Below are positions 35,023 through 43,025 of a stretch of 64,000 nt of DNA, one piece after another. The notes beneath the pieces are model-generated. The model saw nothing but the letters and a program-made list of their open reading frames with translations, did not search any database and was not told the origin of the DNA. The stretch is from an uncultured Eubacteriales bacterium. GTDB lineage: Bacteria; Bacillota; Clostridia; Oscillospirales; Acutalibacteraceae. The stretch covers positions 175,662 to 239,661 of the forward strand of contig CAKSDI010000004.1 of NCBI GenBank assembly GCA_934445035.1, given 5' to 3'. Positions within the stretch are counted from its first letter, which is position 1; each line of letters begins with the position of its first letter. The translations under genes were made by a program, and so were the position numbers.

Positions 35023-35397
35023 ATGGCTAAGACGATTTTTGAGGAAATGGGCGGTACTTACACGCAGGTCGGGGATTATCTGCTCCCCAATTTGGAACTG
35101 CTCGAAGAAGAACAGCAGCCCATCGGCGTGTGGGGTCAGCGTCACCGGCGCTACCTGAAGGAGCACCGTCGGACAACCTATGCGACTCTGCTCACCAGCG
35201 GCAGGCTGAACAGTTATCTTGTTGACATTGACCGGCAGGCAGAGGACCTATTCTCTCGGCTGGTAAAGCAGATGGCAAAAGCGGAAGGTGTCACAGAGGC
35301 ACTGAAAGCCGCCAATCCGATGGAGTGGGTCGGCAGGATGAACAACATCCGCAATCGGGCTGCGGAAATTGTAAACACCGAAATTATCTCCGCATAA
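35023..35397 (+). CDS. TnpV-like transposon protein (IME-1)
   Basis: 124 residues, resembling TnpV of Tn4451-type elements: FEEMGGTYTQVGDYLLPNL, GVWGQRHRRYLKEH and a C-terminal MNNIRNRAAEIVN. The role is unknown in the family; there is no catalytic motif. It is the last backbone gene, after which element-specific cargo begins. Confidence 0.75.
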   Translation: MAKTIFEEMGGTYTQVGDYLLPNLELLEEEQQPIGVWGQRHRRYLKEHRRTTYATLLTSGRLNSYLVDIDRQAEDLFSRLVKQMAKAEGVTEALKAANPMEWVGRMNNIRNRAAEIVNTEIISA

Positions 35398-35422
35398 TTG
35401 CAAAAGCACAGAGACAGGCTCC

Positions 35423-35638
35423 TTAATCGGGAGCCCGTCTCTGTGCTCTATATTGAGAGATTTCATTCGCAATGCGGAGCTTTTGCTCTAAATCTTCCTT
35501 TTCAAACTCCATCATACGGACGGTATGCTCCAGCTTTTGGACTGTTTCTTTTCTTTCGTATAACTGTTTTTCAAGCATTGAAATATACTCTATAACTTCC
35601 GCTGAGGAGAAACCGAACAAGGCTTTCCTAAAATGCAT
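35423..35638 (-). CDS. Small DivIVA-like coiled-coil protein (IME-1 cargo)
   Basis: 71 residues. It begins MHFRKALFGFSSAEVIEYISMLE, like the membrane-curvature-sensing N-terminus of DivIVA/GpsB, followed by one predicted coiled coil (~20-60). GAGGTG lies 5 bases upstream and its start is 4 bases after the DHHW stop, so it is probably the last gene of that operon. It could help place the O-acetylation machinery; this is speculative. Confidence 0.6.
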   Translation of the reverse strand: MHFRKALFGFSSAEVIEYISMLEKQLYERKETVQKLEHTVRMMEFEKEDLEQKLRIANEISQYRAQRRAPD

Positions 35639-35642
35639 ATGC

Positions 35643-36749
35643 TCACCTCACAGTCTTGGCGATTGCGGTATCCTGCGCAAAATTGGGAATGTTGTAAAGC
35701 ACAAGCACCTGCGTAATGCCGTTTTCTTCGATGTAATCCGTTACAGAGTCCTTGTAGAAACGCAGGTCGATCAAATGGGTTTCAGCGTAGTCGTCGATCA
35801 TAAACTGCGAAAAGCAGTTGGCGTAGGAATCTTTCAGAATCAGCAGCTTGCCCTCTCCGTTGCCGGAAACCACGGTGGTGGACTGGTTGGAATTCAGGAA
35901 TGTAGCGTATTGATCTTTTCCGCTGAGATATTTCCGCTCGTAAATGCTGTCCGTCACATAATTGCCACCGTTGTAGTTGACAGTATGCGTCAGCGTTTTA
36001 TAGTAGGCGGTGATGGTATCGTAAGGGGCAAAGGGATAGTTGACCTTGTTGTAGGTAGTACCACGAAAATTATTGCACAGCTCTTGGCTCTGCCAAGCGG
36101 AAAGCGGCAGAGCCGTTTTTCCCTGTGCCTGCATCCAAGCTGCATAGCAGTAATAGGCACCGAGGCTCGTAAAATGATGGTCGGTCTTGTAGTAGATGTA
36201 CTCGTCCTTATGTTCCGATAGGATATCGAACACATTCACGGTATCCAACCCCTGAGCCTTGGCGAAGTCAAGCAGTGCCTTTTGGTCAAGGTTTGGTGCA
36301 TAGGCAGGCAGCTTGTCGGAAAGGATTTGTGCCGCCGTTGGCACGAGCATTACTTGCATAGGAATACCGGCAGTTTTCAGCGATTCCGATAATTTCGCAA
36401 GGGCATTGATGTTGGCCGAAAATTGCTTTTGATTATAGCCGGTGAAGGCGTCGATCAGATAGCCGTCCTTGCCAAAATAAACATCGGAGATTTCGGTTTT
36501 GCCGCTGAGCCTCTCGGTAAGTGTCTTGACGGTGATCCAACCATCTCTTAAAGGAAACTGATCCGCAAGGTACTTTTCAATTTCCGTTCCCATTTTACCG
36601 CTGGGAAAATCGGTGATGGAGATCGCATTTTTCTGTGTCAGCGTCCTTTTCTCACTTTCGGAATAATATTTGTCCGGAACAAGAAAACCGGAGAGAACGC
36701 CGACGACTAAAAGCAGGCAAAATACAGAAGTAATGATTTTATCGCGCAT
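35643..36749 (-). CDS. DHHW/AlgX-AlgJ-like SGNH-type protein
   Basis: 368 residues with an N-terminal membrane anchor (ITSVFCLLLVVGVLSGF, ~5-21) and an extracytoplasmic domain. YYKTDHHFTSLGAYYCY carries the DHH(F/W)T motif of the family, and LILKDSYANCF is the SGNH-type Ser block. Such proteins work with MBOAT acyltransferases in O-acetylating extracellular polysaccharide. AGGAGG precedes the start. It lies 14 bases after the MBOAT gene. Confidence 0.85.
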   Translation of the reverse strand: MRDKIITSVFCLLLVVGVLSGFLVPDKYYSESEKRTLTQKNAISITDFPSGKMGTEIEKYLADQFPLRDGWITVKTLTERLSGKTEISDVYFGKDGYLIDAFTGYNQKQFSANINALAKLSESLKTAGIPMQVMLVPTAAQILSDKLPAYAPNLDQKALLDFAKAQGLDTVNVFDILSEHKDEYIYYKTDHHFTSLGAYYCYAAWMQAQGKTALPLSAWQSQELCNNFRGTTYNKVNYPFAPYDTITAYYKTLTHTVNYNGGNYVTDSIYERKYLSGKDQYATFLNSNQSTTVVSGNGEGKLLILKDSYANCFSQFMIDDYAETHLIDLRFYKDSVTDYIEENGITQVLVLYNIPNFAQDTAIAKTVR

Positions 36750-36763
36750 TTCGGCATTCCTCC

Positions 36764-38158
36764 TTAAAAACGAAAATACAAAAACGGGTTATACGATCCG
36801 CTGATCAGATATGTCACTGAGAGTCCTACAACCGCTACAATACCGGTCACATCGGCGGTTGCCATAAGTCCTGTGCTGCATTTCTCATTCAGCTTGTGAT
36901 AGAGCTTTGCACCGATGGGCGTTGCAGCAACAGCGCACAGCAGGAGCAGCGGCAGATAGGACAGCAGCTGATAGAGCGCCGCAGAGCTGCAGAACACCGC
37001 GCCTCCAAACATGACCTTAAAATAAGCCCAGCCCTTCGAAATATTCTCAAAGGCGAACAGCACCCAGCTTACGGCAACGCACAGCAGCGTATAAAGATGC
37101 CCCACGATCGCCGGGGCTTTTTTCAGCTTATCCAGCAGGAAAAACTTTTCGATGATCAGAAGCGCGCCGTAAAACACGCCCCACAGCACATAGTTCCAGC
37201 TTGCTCCGTGCCAAAAGCCGGTGAGCAGCCACACGATAGCAATGTTCCGAAGCTGAATGGCAAGTCCTTTTCGGTTGCCGCCCAGCGGGATATACACATA
37301 GTCCCGAAACCAGGTCCCCATAGAGATATGCCAGCGCCGCCAAAATTCCGTGACGCTTTTGGAGCAATAAGGATGGTCGAAGTTTTCAAGGAAGTCGAAG
37401 CCGAACATTTTGCCTAAACCGATAGCCATATCCGAATAGCCGGAAAAGTCGAAATAAATCTGAAAGGCAAAGGCGACGATCCCAAGCCACGCCGAAACGA
37501 CGGACAATTCGCTGCTGCCGGAAATGGTGTTCCACAGAAGCCCGATATTATTGGCAAGCAGAACTTTCTTTCCCAGTCCGCAGACAAAGCGCTTGACGCC
37601 CTCACCGAATTTATCAAAGGAGTGTGTGCGTTCATCGATTTGATCGGCAATGGTCTGATAGCGCACGATCGGTCCAGCAATAAGCTGCGGAAACAGGGAT
37701 ACATATGCCCCGAAGGAGATGATGTTATTCTGTACTTTGGCATCGCCCCGATAGACATCTATCGTGTAGCTCATCGTTTGGAAGGTATAAAAGGAAATAC
37801 CGATAGGCAAAGGTAAATTCAAAAGCGGGATATTGCACCCGAAAATGCCGTTTACTGTGCCGAGGAGGAAATCTGTGTACTTAAACAGACACAGCAGACT
37901 TAAATTGACAATCACGGAAACAAGAAGTCCGATCTTTGCCTTCGGTGTTCCCCGATACTTCTCCACCGCCCGACCGCAGCAGTAGTCCAGGACGGTGGAG
38001 AAGATCATCAGCCCGACATATATCGGTTCGCCCCACGCATAAAACAGCAGGCTGAACGCAAAGAGAATTGCATTTTTTGCTTTCTTGGGAACGAGGAAAT
38101 AGACCAGCAGCACGCAAGGCAAAAACCATAGCAAAAATGTCAGACTGGAGAAGACCAT
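36764..38158 (-). CDS. MBOAT-family O-acyltransferase (AlgI/DltB-like)
   Basis: 464 residues with about ten membrane helices. Conserved features are the PQLIAGPIVRY block, the WHISMGTWFRDYVYIPLGGNR motif and the catalytic His in LLTGFWHGASWNYV. It moves acyl groups across or onto cell-surface polymers. It lies 3 bases after the lipoprotein gene and is followed by the DHHW partner gene. Its codons are GC-rich compared with the chromosome around it, consistent with acquired cargo. Confidence 0.9.
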   Translation of the reverse strand: MVFSSLTFLLWFLPCVLLVYFLVPKKAKNAILFAFSLLFYAWGEPIYVGLMIFSTVLDYCCGRAVEKYRGTPKAKIGLLVSVIVNLSLLCLFKYTDFLLGTVNGIFGCNIPLLNLPLPIGISFYTFQTMSYTIDVYRGDAKVQNNIISFGAYVSLFPQLIAGPIVRYQTIADQIDERTHSFDKFGEGVKRFVCGLGKKVLLANNIGLLWNTISGSSELSVVSAWLGIVAFAFQIYFDFSGYSDMAIGLGKMFGFDFLENFDHPYCSKSVTEFWRRWHISMGTWFRDYVYIPLGGNRKGLAIQLRNIAIVWLLTGFWHGASWNYVLWGVFYGALLIIEKFFLLDKLKKAPAIVGHLYTLLCVAVSWVLFAFENISKGWAYFKVMFGGAVFCSSAALYQLLSYLPLLLLCAVAATPIGAKLYHKLNEKCSTGLMATADVTGIVAVVGLSVTYLISGSYNPFLYFRF

Positions 38159-38161
38159 AGC

Positions 38162-38764
38162 TTATGCCTCCGGAACCATAGCTAGATTCTCCGGCAGCGT
38201 GCCGAGCACGCTCTTGAGGGCCTCGTCAATCTTTGCATATTCGGAGACCGCCAGCTTGTTTTCGGCTTCCGCATCATCGCCGTCGTAGCTGGCCCCGGCG
38301 ATGACATAGATCACATAGTCGCCACTCTGATACAGACGAGCGTTCATTACCTTGGCTGTGCCAAAGGGATACTGGCGGATGTAGCTGACCATCTGTGCAA
38401 AATTGTCGTTGAGTGCTTTAACCGCATCGGCTGCGTAGCCATCCTTGGTTTTCAGAACAATGACCGTGTCGGGGTTGACGCTGGCGATGGAATTCTGCTT
38501 GGCCACATAGCTGTCTACCTTGCTCATATCCAGCTGAAAGCTGTTCTGCAGCCAGTCCTTGTCGATATCGGTGTCGCAGAGGTAGTTGTCCTTGCCGATG
38601 GCGTCGGCAATCTTCTGTTCGATCTCGGCAGGTGTGGTGGTAACAGTGGTGTTTCCCTTGCCGTTGTCGTCCGTTTTTTTGTTATCTGCTGCTTTGCCGC
38701 AGGCTACGATGCCCAATGCCATAACGAGGGATAGCAGGATCAGTGCGATTTTTTTGATTTTCAT
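38162..38764 (-). CDS. DUF4358-type lipoprotein
   Basis: 200 residues. The signal peptide and lipobox ALGIVACG put the lipid-anchored Cys at residue 22, followed by a Lys/Asp/Thr-rich linker. The mature domain (~55-195) resembles DUF4358, often next to MBOAT-DHHW genes in Firmicutes. The role is unknown. It is first in its operon, behind an ECF-type promoter, with AGGAGC upstream of ATG. Confidence 0.82.
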   Translation of the reverse strand: MKIKKIALILLSLVMALGIVACGKAADNKKTDDNGKGNTTVTTTPAEIEQKIADAIGKDNYLCDTDIDKDWLQNSFQLDMSKVDSYVAKQNSIASVNPDTVIVLKTKDGYAADAVKALNDNFAQMVSYIRQYPFGTAKVMNARLYQSGDYVIYVIAGASYDGDDAEAENKLAVSEYAKIDEALKSVLGTLPENLAMVPEA

Positions 38765-38851
38765 AGTATGTTAGCTCCTTTGAAGGTTATTATTGTGGAA
38801 GCGTTCGGCAGCGCTCGTACGCTGCGCCGCCGTTTTTTACGCTTCTGTATA

Positions 38852-38880
38852 TATAACGACCGGGAAATAAAAAATGTCGG
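38852..38880 (-). promoter_or_regulatory. ECF-type promoter of the surface-modification operon
   Basis: On the minus strand CCGACA (38875-38880), 16 bp, CGTTATATATACAG (-10 part at 38852-38858). The same layout, CCGACA-N16-CGTTATACATACAG, precedes the sigma gene itself at 40066-40094. The -35 part overlaps the stem of the terminator of the sigma operon. Confidence 0.75.
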
Positions 38881-38910
38881 AAGAATTTCAAAATTTCTTT
38901 CGACATTTTT
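38872..38910 (-). terminator. Terminator of the sigma/anti-sigma operon
   Basis: On the minus strand AAAATGTCG pairs with CGACATTTT, with an inner AAGAA/TTCTT, followed by a T-run. Confidence 0.75.
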
Positions 38911-38914
38911 ATAT

Positions 38915-39556
38915 TTATTTTTTCAGCGACTCATAGACGGCAAGAACTTGGGATTTATCCGCCCCGTCCGTGCCATACAGGCAATAGTTGATTTTTCCGT
39001 TTGTCCAAACAATCTTGTAATAGGTTCGCAAGTCTGTTTGTACTTCGGTCAACACGGCATTGTTTTTTGCGTCTATCGTTTCCTGCGAACGATCTTCGCC
39101 GTTCAAACCGGAGAAATCGCCCTCCTGTGCCGAAGCACGGGCAAGGTAGCTTTTTTCATCCAGCTCAAATTGAATTTCTGCGATCTTACCGTCTATAATT
39201 GCATAGGAAGTTTCCTGCGCCCCCTCCGGAGCATCCAGCGTGACAGAAAGTGCCTTGAACGCCTCTGCGTTTTCCACTTCCACAAACGGATTTCCGCCCT
39301 GCACATTGCTTTCATCGGGGTGCATCGGCGTGTTGCCGGGAAGGAATTTCGCCACGCCGATCACCACTAAGCAGAGACAGGCGGCAATGGGCAGCGCATA
39401 GCGCACAAATGAAATTGGTTTCTTTTTCGGCTCGGCAGGCTTTTCCGCCGGAGCTGCCTGCTGTGCTTTTTTCATAATGTTCTGATACATCCGCTCTTTC
39501 GCACCGACTTCCGGCTCGATAGCGTCGATGGACTCTTTGATTTTCTTTTCACTCAC
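38915..39556 (-). CDS. Probable membrane anti-sigma factor
   Basis: 213 residues. A cytoplasmic N-terminus (IEPEVGAKERMYQNIMKKA) is followed by one membrane helix (YALPIAACLCLVVIGVAKFL, ~51-70) and an extracytoplasmic ~140-residue domain resembling DUF4367-type sensory regions. Its start overlaps the sigma-factor stop by 4 bases, the classic pairing for an ECF sigma and its inhibitor. No zinc-binding HxxxCxxC motif is visible, so it belongs to another anti-sigma class if the call is right. Confidence 0.72.
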   Translation of the reverse strand: MSEKKIKESIDAIEPEVGAKERMYQNIMKKAQQAAPAEKPAEPKKKPISFVRYALPIAACLCLVVIGVAKFLPGNTPMHPDESNVQGGNPFVEVENAEAFKALSVTLDAPEGAQETSYAIIDGKIAEIQFELDEKSYLARASAQEGDFSGLNGEDRSQETIDAKNNAVLTEVQTDLRTYYKIVWTNGKINYCLYGTDGADKSQVLAVYESLKK

Positions 39557-40047
39557 GGCTCAAAACCTCCTATCTGCCGCCTGAGTAGCTCTCTCGCTTC
39601 CCGCAAATGATTGCGGATCGTGGAGGGCGGCTTTTTGAGCATTTCTGCGATCTCATCTGTCTTGTAGTCCATATAGTAATGCAGATAAATAACATCCTTG
39701 TATTTTGTGGGCAGTTTTTTAACGACCTCAAGGGTTTCGTCTATGGGTGCGGTATTCTCGTCCGGAATTTCAGGTGCTTCGTCAATAGGCGTGACCTGCT
39801 TTCGCCACCAGTGCTTTAATCGGTCTTTGCAGAGATTGATGGCGGTTACCGTCAGCCACTTCTTCTCGTGCGTTTCATCATTAAAAGCGAAATCTCCTGT
39901 CAACACTTTAACGAATACATCCTCTGTGCAGTCCTCGGCTTCTGCCTGATTTTTCATATAGGTAAAGCAGAGCCGATACACCAGCTTGTAATTCCGTTCA
40001 TAGAATGCCTCGAACCATTCGCCCGTACGCTGCGAATTTTCCGGCAT
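39553..40047 (-). CDS. ECF-family RNA polymerase sigma factor
   Basis: 164 residues. Region 2 (YKLVYRLCFTYMKNQAEAEDCTEDVFVKVL) and region 4 (LPTKYKDVIYLHYYMDYKTDEIAEMLKKPPSTIRNHLREAREL) are both present with no extra domains. ATG 40047 follows AGGAGGAAAGA; an in-frame upstream start would lie in the promoter. A matching ECF-type promoter overlaps its own upstream region, suggesting autoactivation, and the predicted transcript would begin almost at the ribosome site. Confidence 0.92.
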   Translation of the reverse strand: MPENSQRTGEWFEAFYERNYKLVYRLCFTYMKNQAEAEDCTEDVFVKVLTGDFAFNDETHEKKWLTVTAINLCKDRLKHWWRKQVTPIDEAPEIPDENTAPIDETLEVVKKLPTKYKDVIYLHYYMDYKTDEIAEMLKKPPSTIRNHLREARELLRRQIGGFEP

Positions 40048-40065
40048 ATTCTTTCCTCCTGTATG

Positions 40066-40094
40066 TATAACGATTGAGATCACCATTTTGTCGG
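40066..40094 (-). promoter_or_regulatory. ECF-type autoregulated promoter of the sigma gene
   Basis: On the minus strand CCGACA (40089-40094), 16 bp, CGTTATACATACAG (-10 at 40066-40072). It matches the lipoprotein-operon promoter in both boxes and in spacing. The expected start, near 40059, leaves a leader of only about a dozen bases. Confidence 0.75.
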
Positions 40095-40453
40095 GTGATT
40101 TGATGCGATATCGTTGCTTTTGTTATGATTATAGCATATTGGGATAACTATTTCCATATTTTTGACGCAAAAGATATACGAGGTCTTCCGTAAAATCGGA
40201 CAGATCGTATTTCCAGTTGATTTTTCTTATGGAACAGTGTATAATAATTTTGGAATGCGTAAGCCTGCGGATGTTATTCTCCTCAAAAAAGAGCAGTCTC
40301 TGTGCGTGAGGGCTTGCGATATTTAGCAGATATGTGACAACACAATGACAACGGGAATTATGATACACCATAATTCTTGGATAATTTAAGTAATCCCGAT
40401 AATCGGAGCTAAACGGTCTATACAAAATCGTTTAGGTCACGGTTTCGGGGAGC
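40095..40453. other. Non-coding right end of IME-1 with arm-type repeats
   Basis: About 360 bases without a supportable gene. TGACAAC-ACAA-TGACAAC lies at 40335-40352, 102 bp inside the next core site, the mirror of the left-end pair. A minus-strand open frame of 98 codons (40129-40425) has no ribosome site and no recognisable domain; it may be a decayed gene. Confidence 0.6.
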
Positions 40454-40466
40454 GAGTGGGAATAAT
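40454..40466. other. att: Integration core between IME-1 and IME-2
   Basis: GAGTGGGAATAAT, identical to the core at the guaA end, preceded by GGGAGC as at the third core. It serves as right end of IME-1 and left end of IME-2. Confidence 0.88.
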
Positions 40467-40522
40467 TGCATTCCGGAAAAAGTCCAGTAATACCAAGGCT
40501 TTTTCGTCATGAGTGCCCGCCG

Positions 40523-40540
40523 TGGCAACAAAATGGCGAC
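40523..40540. other. Integrase arm-type repeats, IME-2 left
   Basis: TGGCAAC-AAAA-TGGCGAC, 57 bp inside the core, matching the spacing and distance seen in IME-1. Confidence 0.62.
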
Positions 40541-40563
40541 ATTATTTGAATTATTGTAAAAGT

Positions 40564-40605
40564 AAAGAGCTATCAGATTTTTTGAAAGTCTGATAGCTCT
40601 TTTTC
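40564..40605. terminator. Terminator at the IME-2 left end
   Basis: Arms AAAGAGCTATCAGA and TCTGATAGCTCTTT with T-run; ends the minus-strand XRE gene. It is the homologue of the hairpin at 29917-29959. Confidence 0.8.
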
Positions 40606-40615
40606 TTTTGCTCAA

Positions 40616-41146
40616 TTAGTCGTTTTTAAGTTTATCTTTGAAAGCTTCTACCATTGTGTCGCTGAAATTCTGTGACGGTACTTTTACGAAGTCGGAGGTT
40701 TCATCATACTTCGGATAATTATAACGCCACTTATCATATTCATCACGGTTGATGTCTCCGTTATGATATTTCTCGGATTGTTCAGCCCACGCTGTGAGCA
40801 TTTCTGAAAGTTCGGCGGCATCTGTTCCTTTGCGAGGATCTGCATACATTGAAACGCCGTTTTCAGTCTTTTCAATTGTTAATCCATATCTGTCCTCTAA
40901 TGTAAACAAGGTGTGCATTAGCCCTATGTAGCTGTCAATGTCGGGAACAGAAAGAGCCTGCGGAGATATACCAAAAATTTCTGCAAGTTTATTTGTTAAA
41001 TCTGCTTTTGGTGTTCTTGAACCTGATTCATACTGTGCCATACGTATGTCGGCAGTCTTTTCAGGGAAACCGACTATCTGTCCTAAATATTTTTGCGTCA
41101 TTCCACGCAAATTGCGGAAGAAACGAATACGCTCTCCTATTGCCAT
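40616..41146 (-). CDS. XRE-family regulator of IME-2
   Basis: 176 residues, homologous along its length to the IME-1 regulator: the N-terminal HTH is nearly identical while the C-terminal part has drifted (FTLEDRYGLTIEKTENGVSMY). ATG 41146 is preferred to an in-frame GTG at 41155 because GGAG lies 8 bases upstream of the ATG and the IME-1 copy starts at the same residue. It is divergent from xis-int and is a probable repressor of excision. Confidence 0.85.
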   Translation of the reverse strand: MAIGERIRFFRNLRGMTQKYLGQIVGFPEKTADIRMAQYESGSRTPKADLTNKLAEIFGISPQALSVPDIDSYIGLMHTLFTLEDRYGLTIEKTENGVSMYADPRKGTDAAELSEMLTAWAEQSEKYHNGDINRDEYDKWRYNYPKYDETSDFVKVPSQNFSDTMVEAFKDKLKND

Positions 41147-41178
41147 AACACGCACTCCTTTTTATGTAATGTAAAAAT

Positions 41179-41208
41179 AGTATATCATATATGTTTAGCG
41201 TGTGTCAA
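41179..41208 (-). promoter_or_regulatory. Promoter of the IME-2 XRE gene
   Basis: TTGACA (41203-41208) and TATACT (41179-41184) on the minus strand with an 18-bp spacer, as in IME-1. Confidence 0.75.
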
Positions 41209-41250
41209 GATAACTAAAACAAAAAAGTTTTATATTTTCTTTAAAACCAC

Positions 41251-41279
41251 TTGACATAACGGAATATGCTTAGTATAAT
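41251..41279 (+). promoter_or_regulatory. Promoter of the IME-2 xis-int operon
   Basis: TTGACA (41251-41256) and TATAAT (41274-41279) with a 17-bp spacer. The bases GCTTAGTATAAT around the -10 are shared with IME-1. Confidence 0.85.
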
Positions 41280-41286
41280 TATTAAG

Positions 41287-41396
41287 CAAATAGCGTTAAG
41301 TTGCTTGCGAAAATTGAATATCCGTCATATATCACGGTAATGGTATATCCGCTCGGGCAAATCGGAATGCGGTCAGAAAGTATCCGACACTAAATA
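41287..41396 (+). ncRNA. Conserved leader RNA upstream of xis, IME-2
   Basis: Counterpart of 30651-30764. The start CAAATAGCGTTAAGTTG and a 33-base core (41349-41381) are kept exactly, while the bases between have changed. The CCGT/ACGG hairpin is kept with a different loop (CATATATC against CGTGCGTC), suggesting selection on structure. Confidence 0.5.
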
Positions 41397-41426
41397 ATCA
41401 AGTTATAAAATAAAGGTGGTGATTAT

Positions 41427-41621
41427 ATGGAAAATACAGGTTTTATGAAAGTTGATGAAGTTGCTCAAGAATTGGGCATTTCAAAATCTTATGCCTATAA
41501 AATTGTGCAAAAGTTGAATGATGAATTAAAAAGCAAGGGCTATATCACAATTTCGGGGCGTGTAAATAAGCAATATTTTATGGAACACATCTGTTACGGT
41601 GCAGTGCAGAAAGAGAGGTAA
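41427..41621 (+). CDS. Small HTH protein, probable excisionase/regulator (IME-2)
   Basis: 64 residues, same length as the IME-1 protein and alike along its whole span (KVDEVAQELGISKSYAYKIVQKLNDEL). AAAGGTGGTGATT provides the ribosome site. The integrase begins 2 bases after the stop, as in IME-1. Confidence 0.75.
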   Translation: MENTGFMKVDEVAQELGISKSYAYKIVQKLNDELKSKGYITISGRVNKQYFMEHICYGAVQKER

Positions 41622-41623
41622 AA

Positions 41624-42697
41624 ATGGCAGTTTATAAAGAAGAAAAAACAAACACTTGGCGAGTGATTTATCGTTATACCGATTGGAACGGTGAGCGAAA
41701 GCAATCACAAAAACGAGGTTTTAAAACAAAGCGAGAAGCGCAGGCTTGGGAGCGTGAACAACTCAACAAACTTGGCGGCGATTTGGATATGAATTTCAAA
41801 AGCTTTGTAGAACACTATATTGAAGATATGCGTACAAGAATTAAAGAAAACACTTGGGAAACAAAGGAACACATCATAAGGACTAAACTCATTCCGTATT
41901 TCGGGAAGTTGAAGATGTGTAATATTACCGCACAACAGATTATTTCTTGGCAGAACGAACTTATCAATTATAAGGACGAAAACGGTAAACCTTATTCGCC
42001 TGTATATTTGAAATCAATTCATAATCAACTGTCGGCAATTTTCAATCATGCCGTAAGGTATTATAACTTAAAAGATAATCCTTGCAGAAAGGCCGGCAGT
42101 ATGGGCAAAAAGAAAAACAGAGAGATGTTGTTTTGGACAAAAGATGAATATCTCAAATTTGCTGATGTTATGATGGATAAGCCCTTGTCTTATTACGCTT
42201 TTGAAATGCTGTATTGGACAGGCATACGAGAGGGTGAGCTCCTCGCTCTCACAGCGGCAGACTTTGATTTTGAAAAGCAAACGGTTACAATCAATAAGTC
42301 TTTTCAGCATTTAAACGGCAGAGATGTAATAACTTCGCCAAAAACGGAAAAGAGTAATCGAACAATAAAAATGCCGCAATTTTTGTGCGATGAAATGCAG
42401 GAATATTTAAAGACGTTTTACTCGCCAAGTAAAAATGACAGAATATTTCTTGTTTCAAAAAGTTATCTTCATCACGAAATGGACAGGGGTTCAAAAGCCG
42501 CAGGCGTTAAGCGTATTCGTATTCACGATTTAAGACACAGCCATGTAAGTTTGCTGATAGATATGGGCTTTTCAGCAATAGCCATTGCGGATCGTGTGGG
42601 TCATGAGAGTATTGATATTACTTATAACTATGCACACCTGTTTCCGTCAAAGCAGACCGAAATGGCAGAAAAATTAGATATAGAAAGGGGTAAATAA
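41624..42697 (+). CDS. int: Tyrosine recombinase/integrase of IME-2
   Basis: 357 residues, homologous to the IME-1 integrase, with the catalytic set intact: Arg in GIREGELL, His and Arg in HDLRHSH, His in GHES and Tyr in TYNYAH. It is 12 residues shorter at the C-terminus, so it ends before the MobC-like gene instead of overlapping it. Because both elements use the same core, the two integrases may act on each other's ends. Confidence 0.95.
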   Translation: MAVYKEEKTNTWRVIYRYTDWNGERKQSQKRGFKTKREAQAWEREQLNKLGGDLDMNFKSFVEHYIEDMRTRIKENTWETKEHIIRTKLIPYFGKLKMCNITAQQIISWQNELINYKDENGKPYSPVYLKSIHNQLSAIFNHAVRYYNLKDNPCRKAGSMGKKKNREMLFWTKDEYLKFADVMMDKPLSYYAFEMLYWTGIREGELLALTAADFDFEKQTVTINKSFQHLNGRDVITSPKTEKSNRTIKMPQFLCDEMQEYLKTFYSPSKNDRIFLVSKSYLHHEMDRGSKAAGVKRIRIHDLRHSHVSLLIDMGFSAIAIADRVGHESIDITYNYAHLFPSKQTEMAEKLDIERGK

Positions 42698-42698
42698 T

Positions 42699-43025
42699 AT
42701 GTCACTGAAAAACAGAGATGAACACAACCGTTGGAGAAATAAAACCGTAGCTTTTAGAGTTTCGCCGGAGGAATGGAACCAGATTGAACGCTATGTTCAA
42801 CTTTCAGGTTTAACTAAACAGGACTATATCACAAGGCGACTTACTGACAAAGATGTTGTAGTCCAAGGTAATCCGAGAGTATACAAGGCTTTGCGTAATA
42901 ATCTTGCAGATGTACTTATTGAATTAAAAAGAATTGAAGTCGGTAGCAATGTCAATGACGAATTGCTTGATTTAATTGAAATGATTGCAGATATTCTCGG
43001 CGGATTAAAGGAGGTGTCGGAATGA
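42699..43025 (+). CDS. MobC-like mobilisation protein (IME-2)
   Basis: 108 residues, homologous to the IME-1 protein (MSLKNRDEHNRWRNKTVAF..., TKQDYITRRLTDKDVVVQGNPRV). Predicted oriT-binding relaxosome accessory. Its TGA overlaps the ATG of the following 50-residue ORF by 4 bases. Confidence 0.78.
   Translation: MSLKNRDEHNRWRNKTVAFRVSPEEWNQIERYVQLSGLTKQDYITRRLTDKDVVVQGNPRVYKALRNNLADVLIELKRIEVGSNVNDELLDLIEMIADILGGLKEVSE

Noticed and set aside
34213..35166. 317-codon frame antisense to the IME-1 relaxase
   Set aside because: Shadow of the MobV gene, whose motifs and coiled coil are conserved in IME-2; the equivalent antisense frame is not kept there.
40129..40425. 98-codon minus-strand frame at the IME-1 right end
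   Set aside because: TTG start without ribosome site, spans the integrase arm repeats, no recognisable domain; at most a decayed gene.
40418..40615. 65-codon minus-strand frame across the middle core site
   Set aside because: It crosses the att core and a terminator hairpin, and has no ribosome site or known domain.
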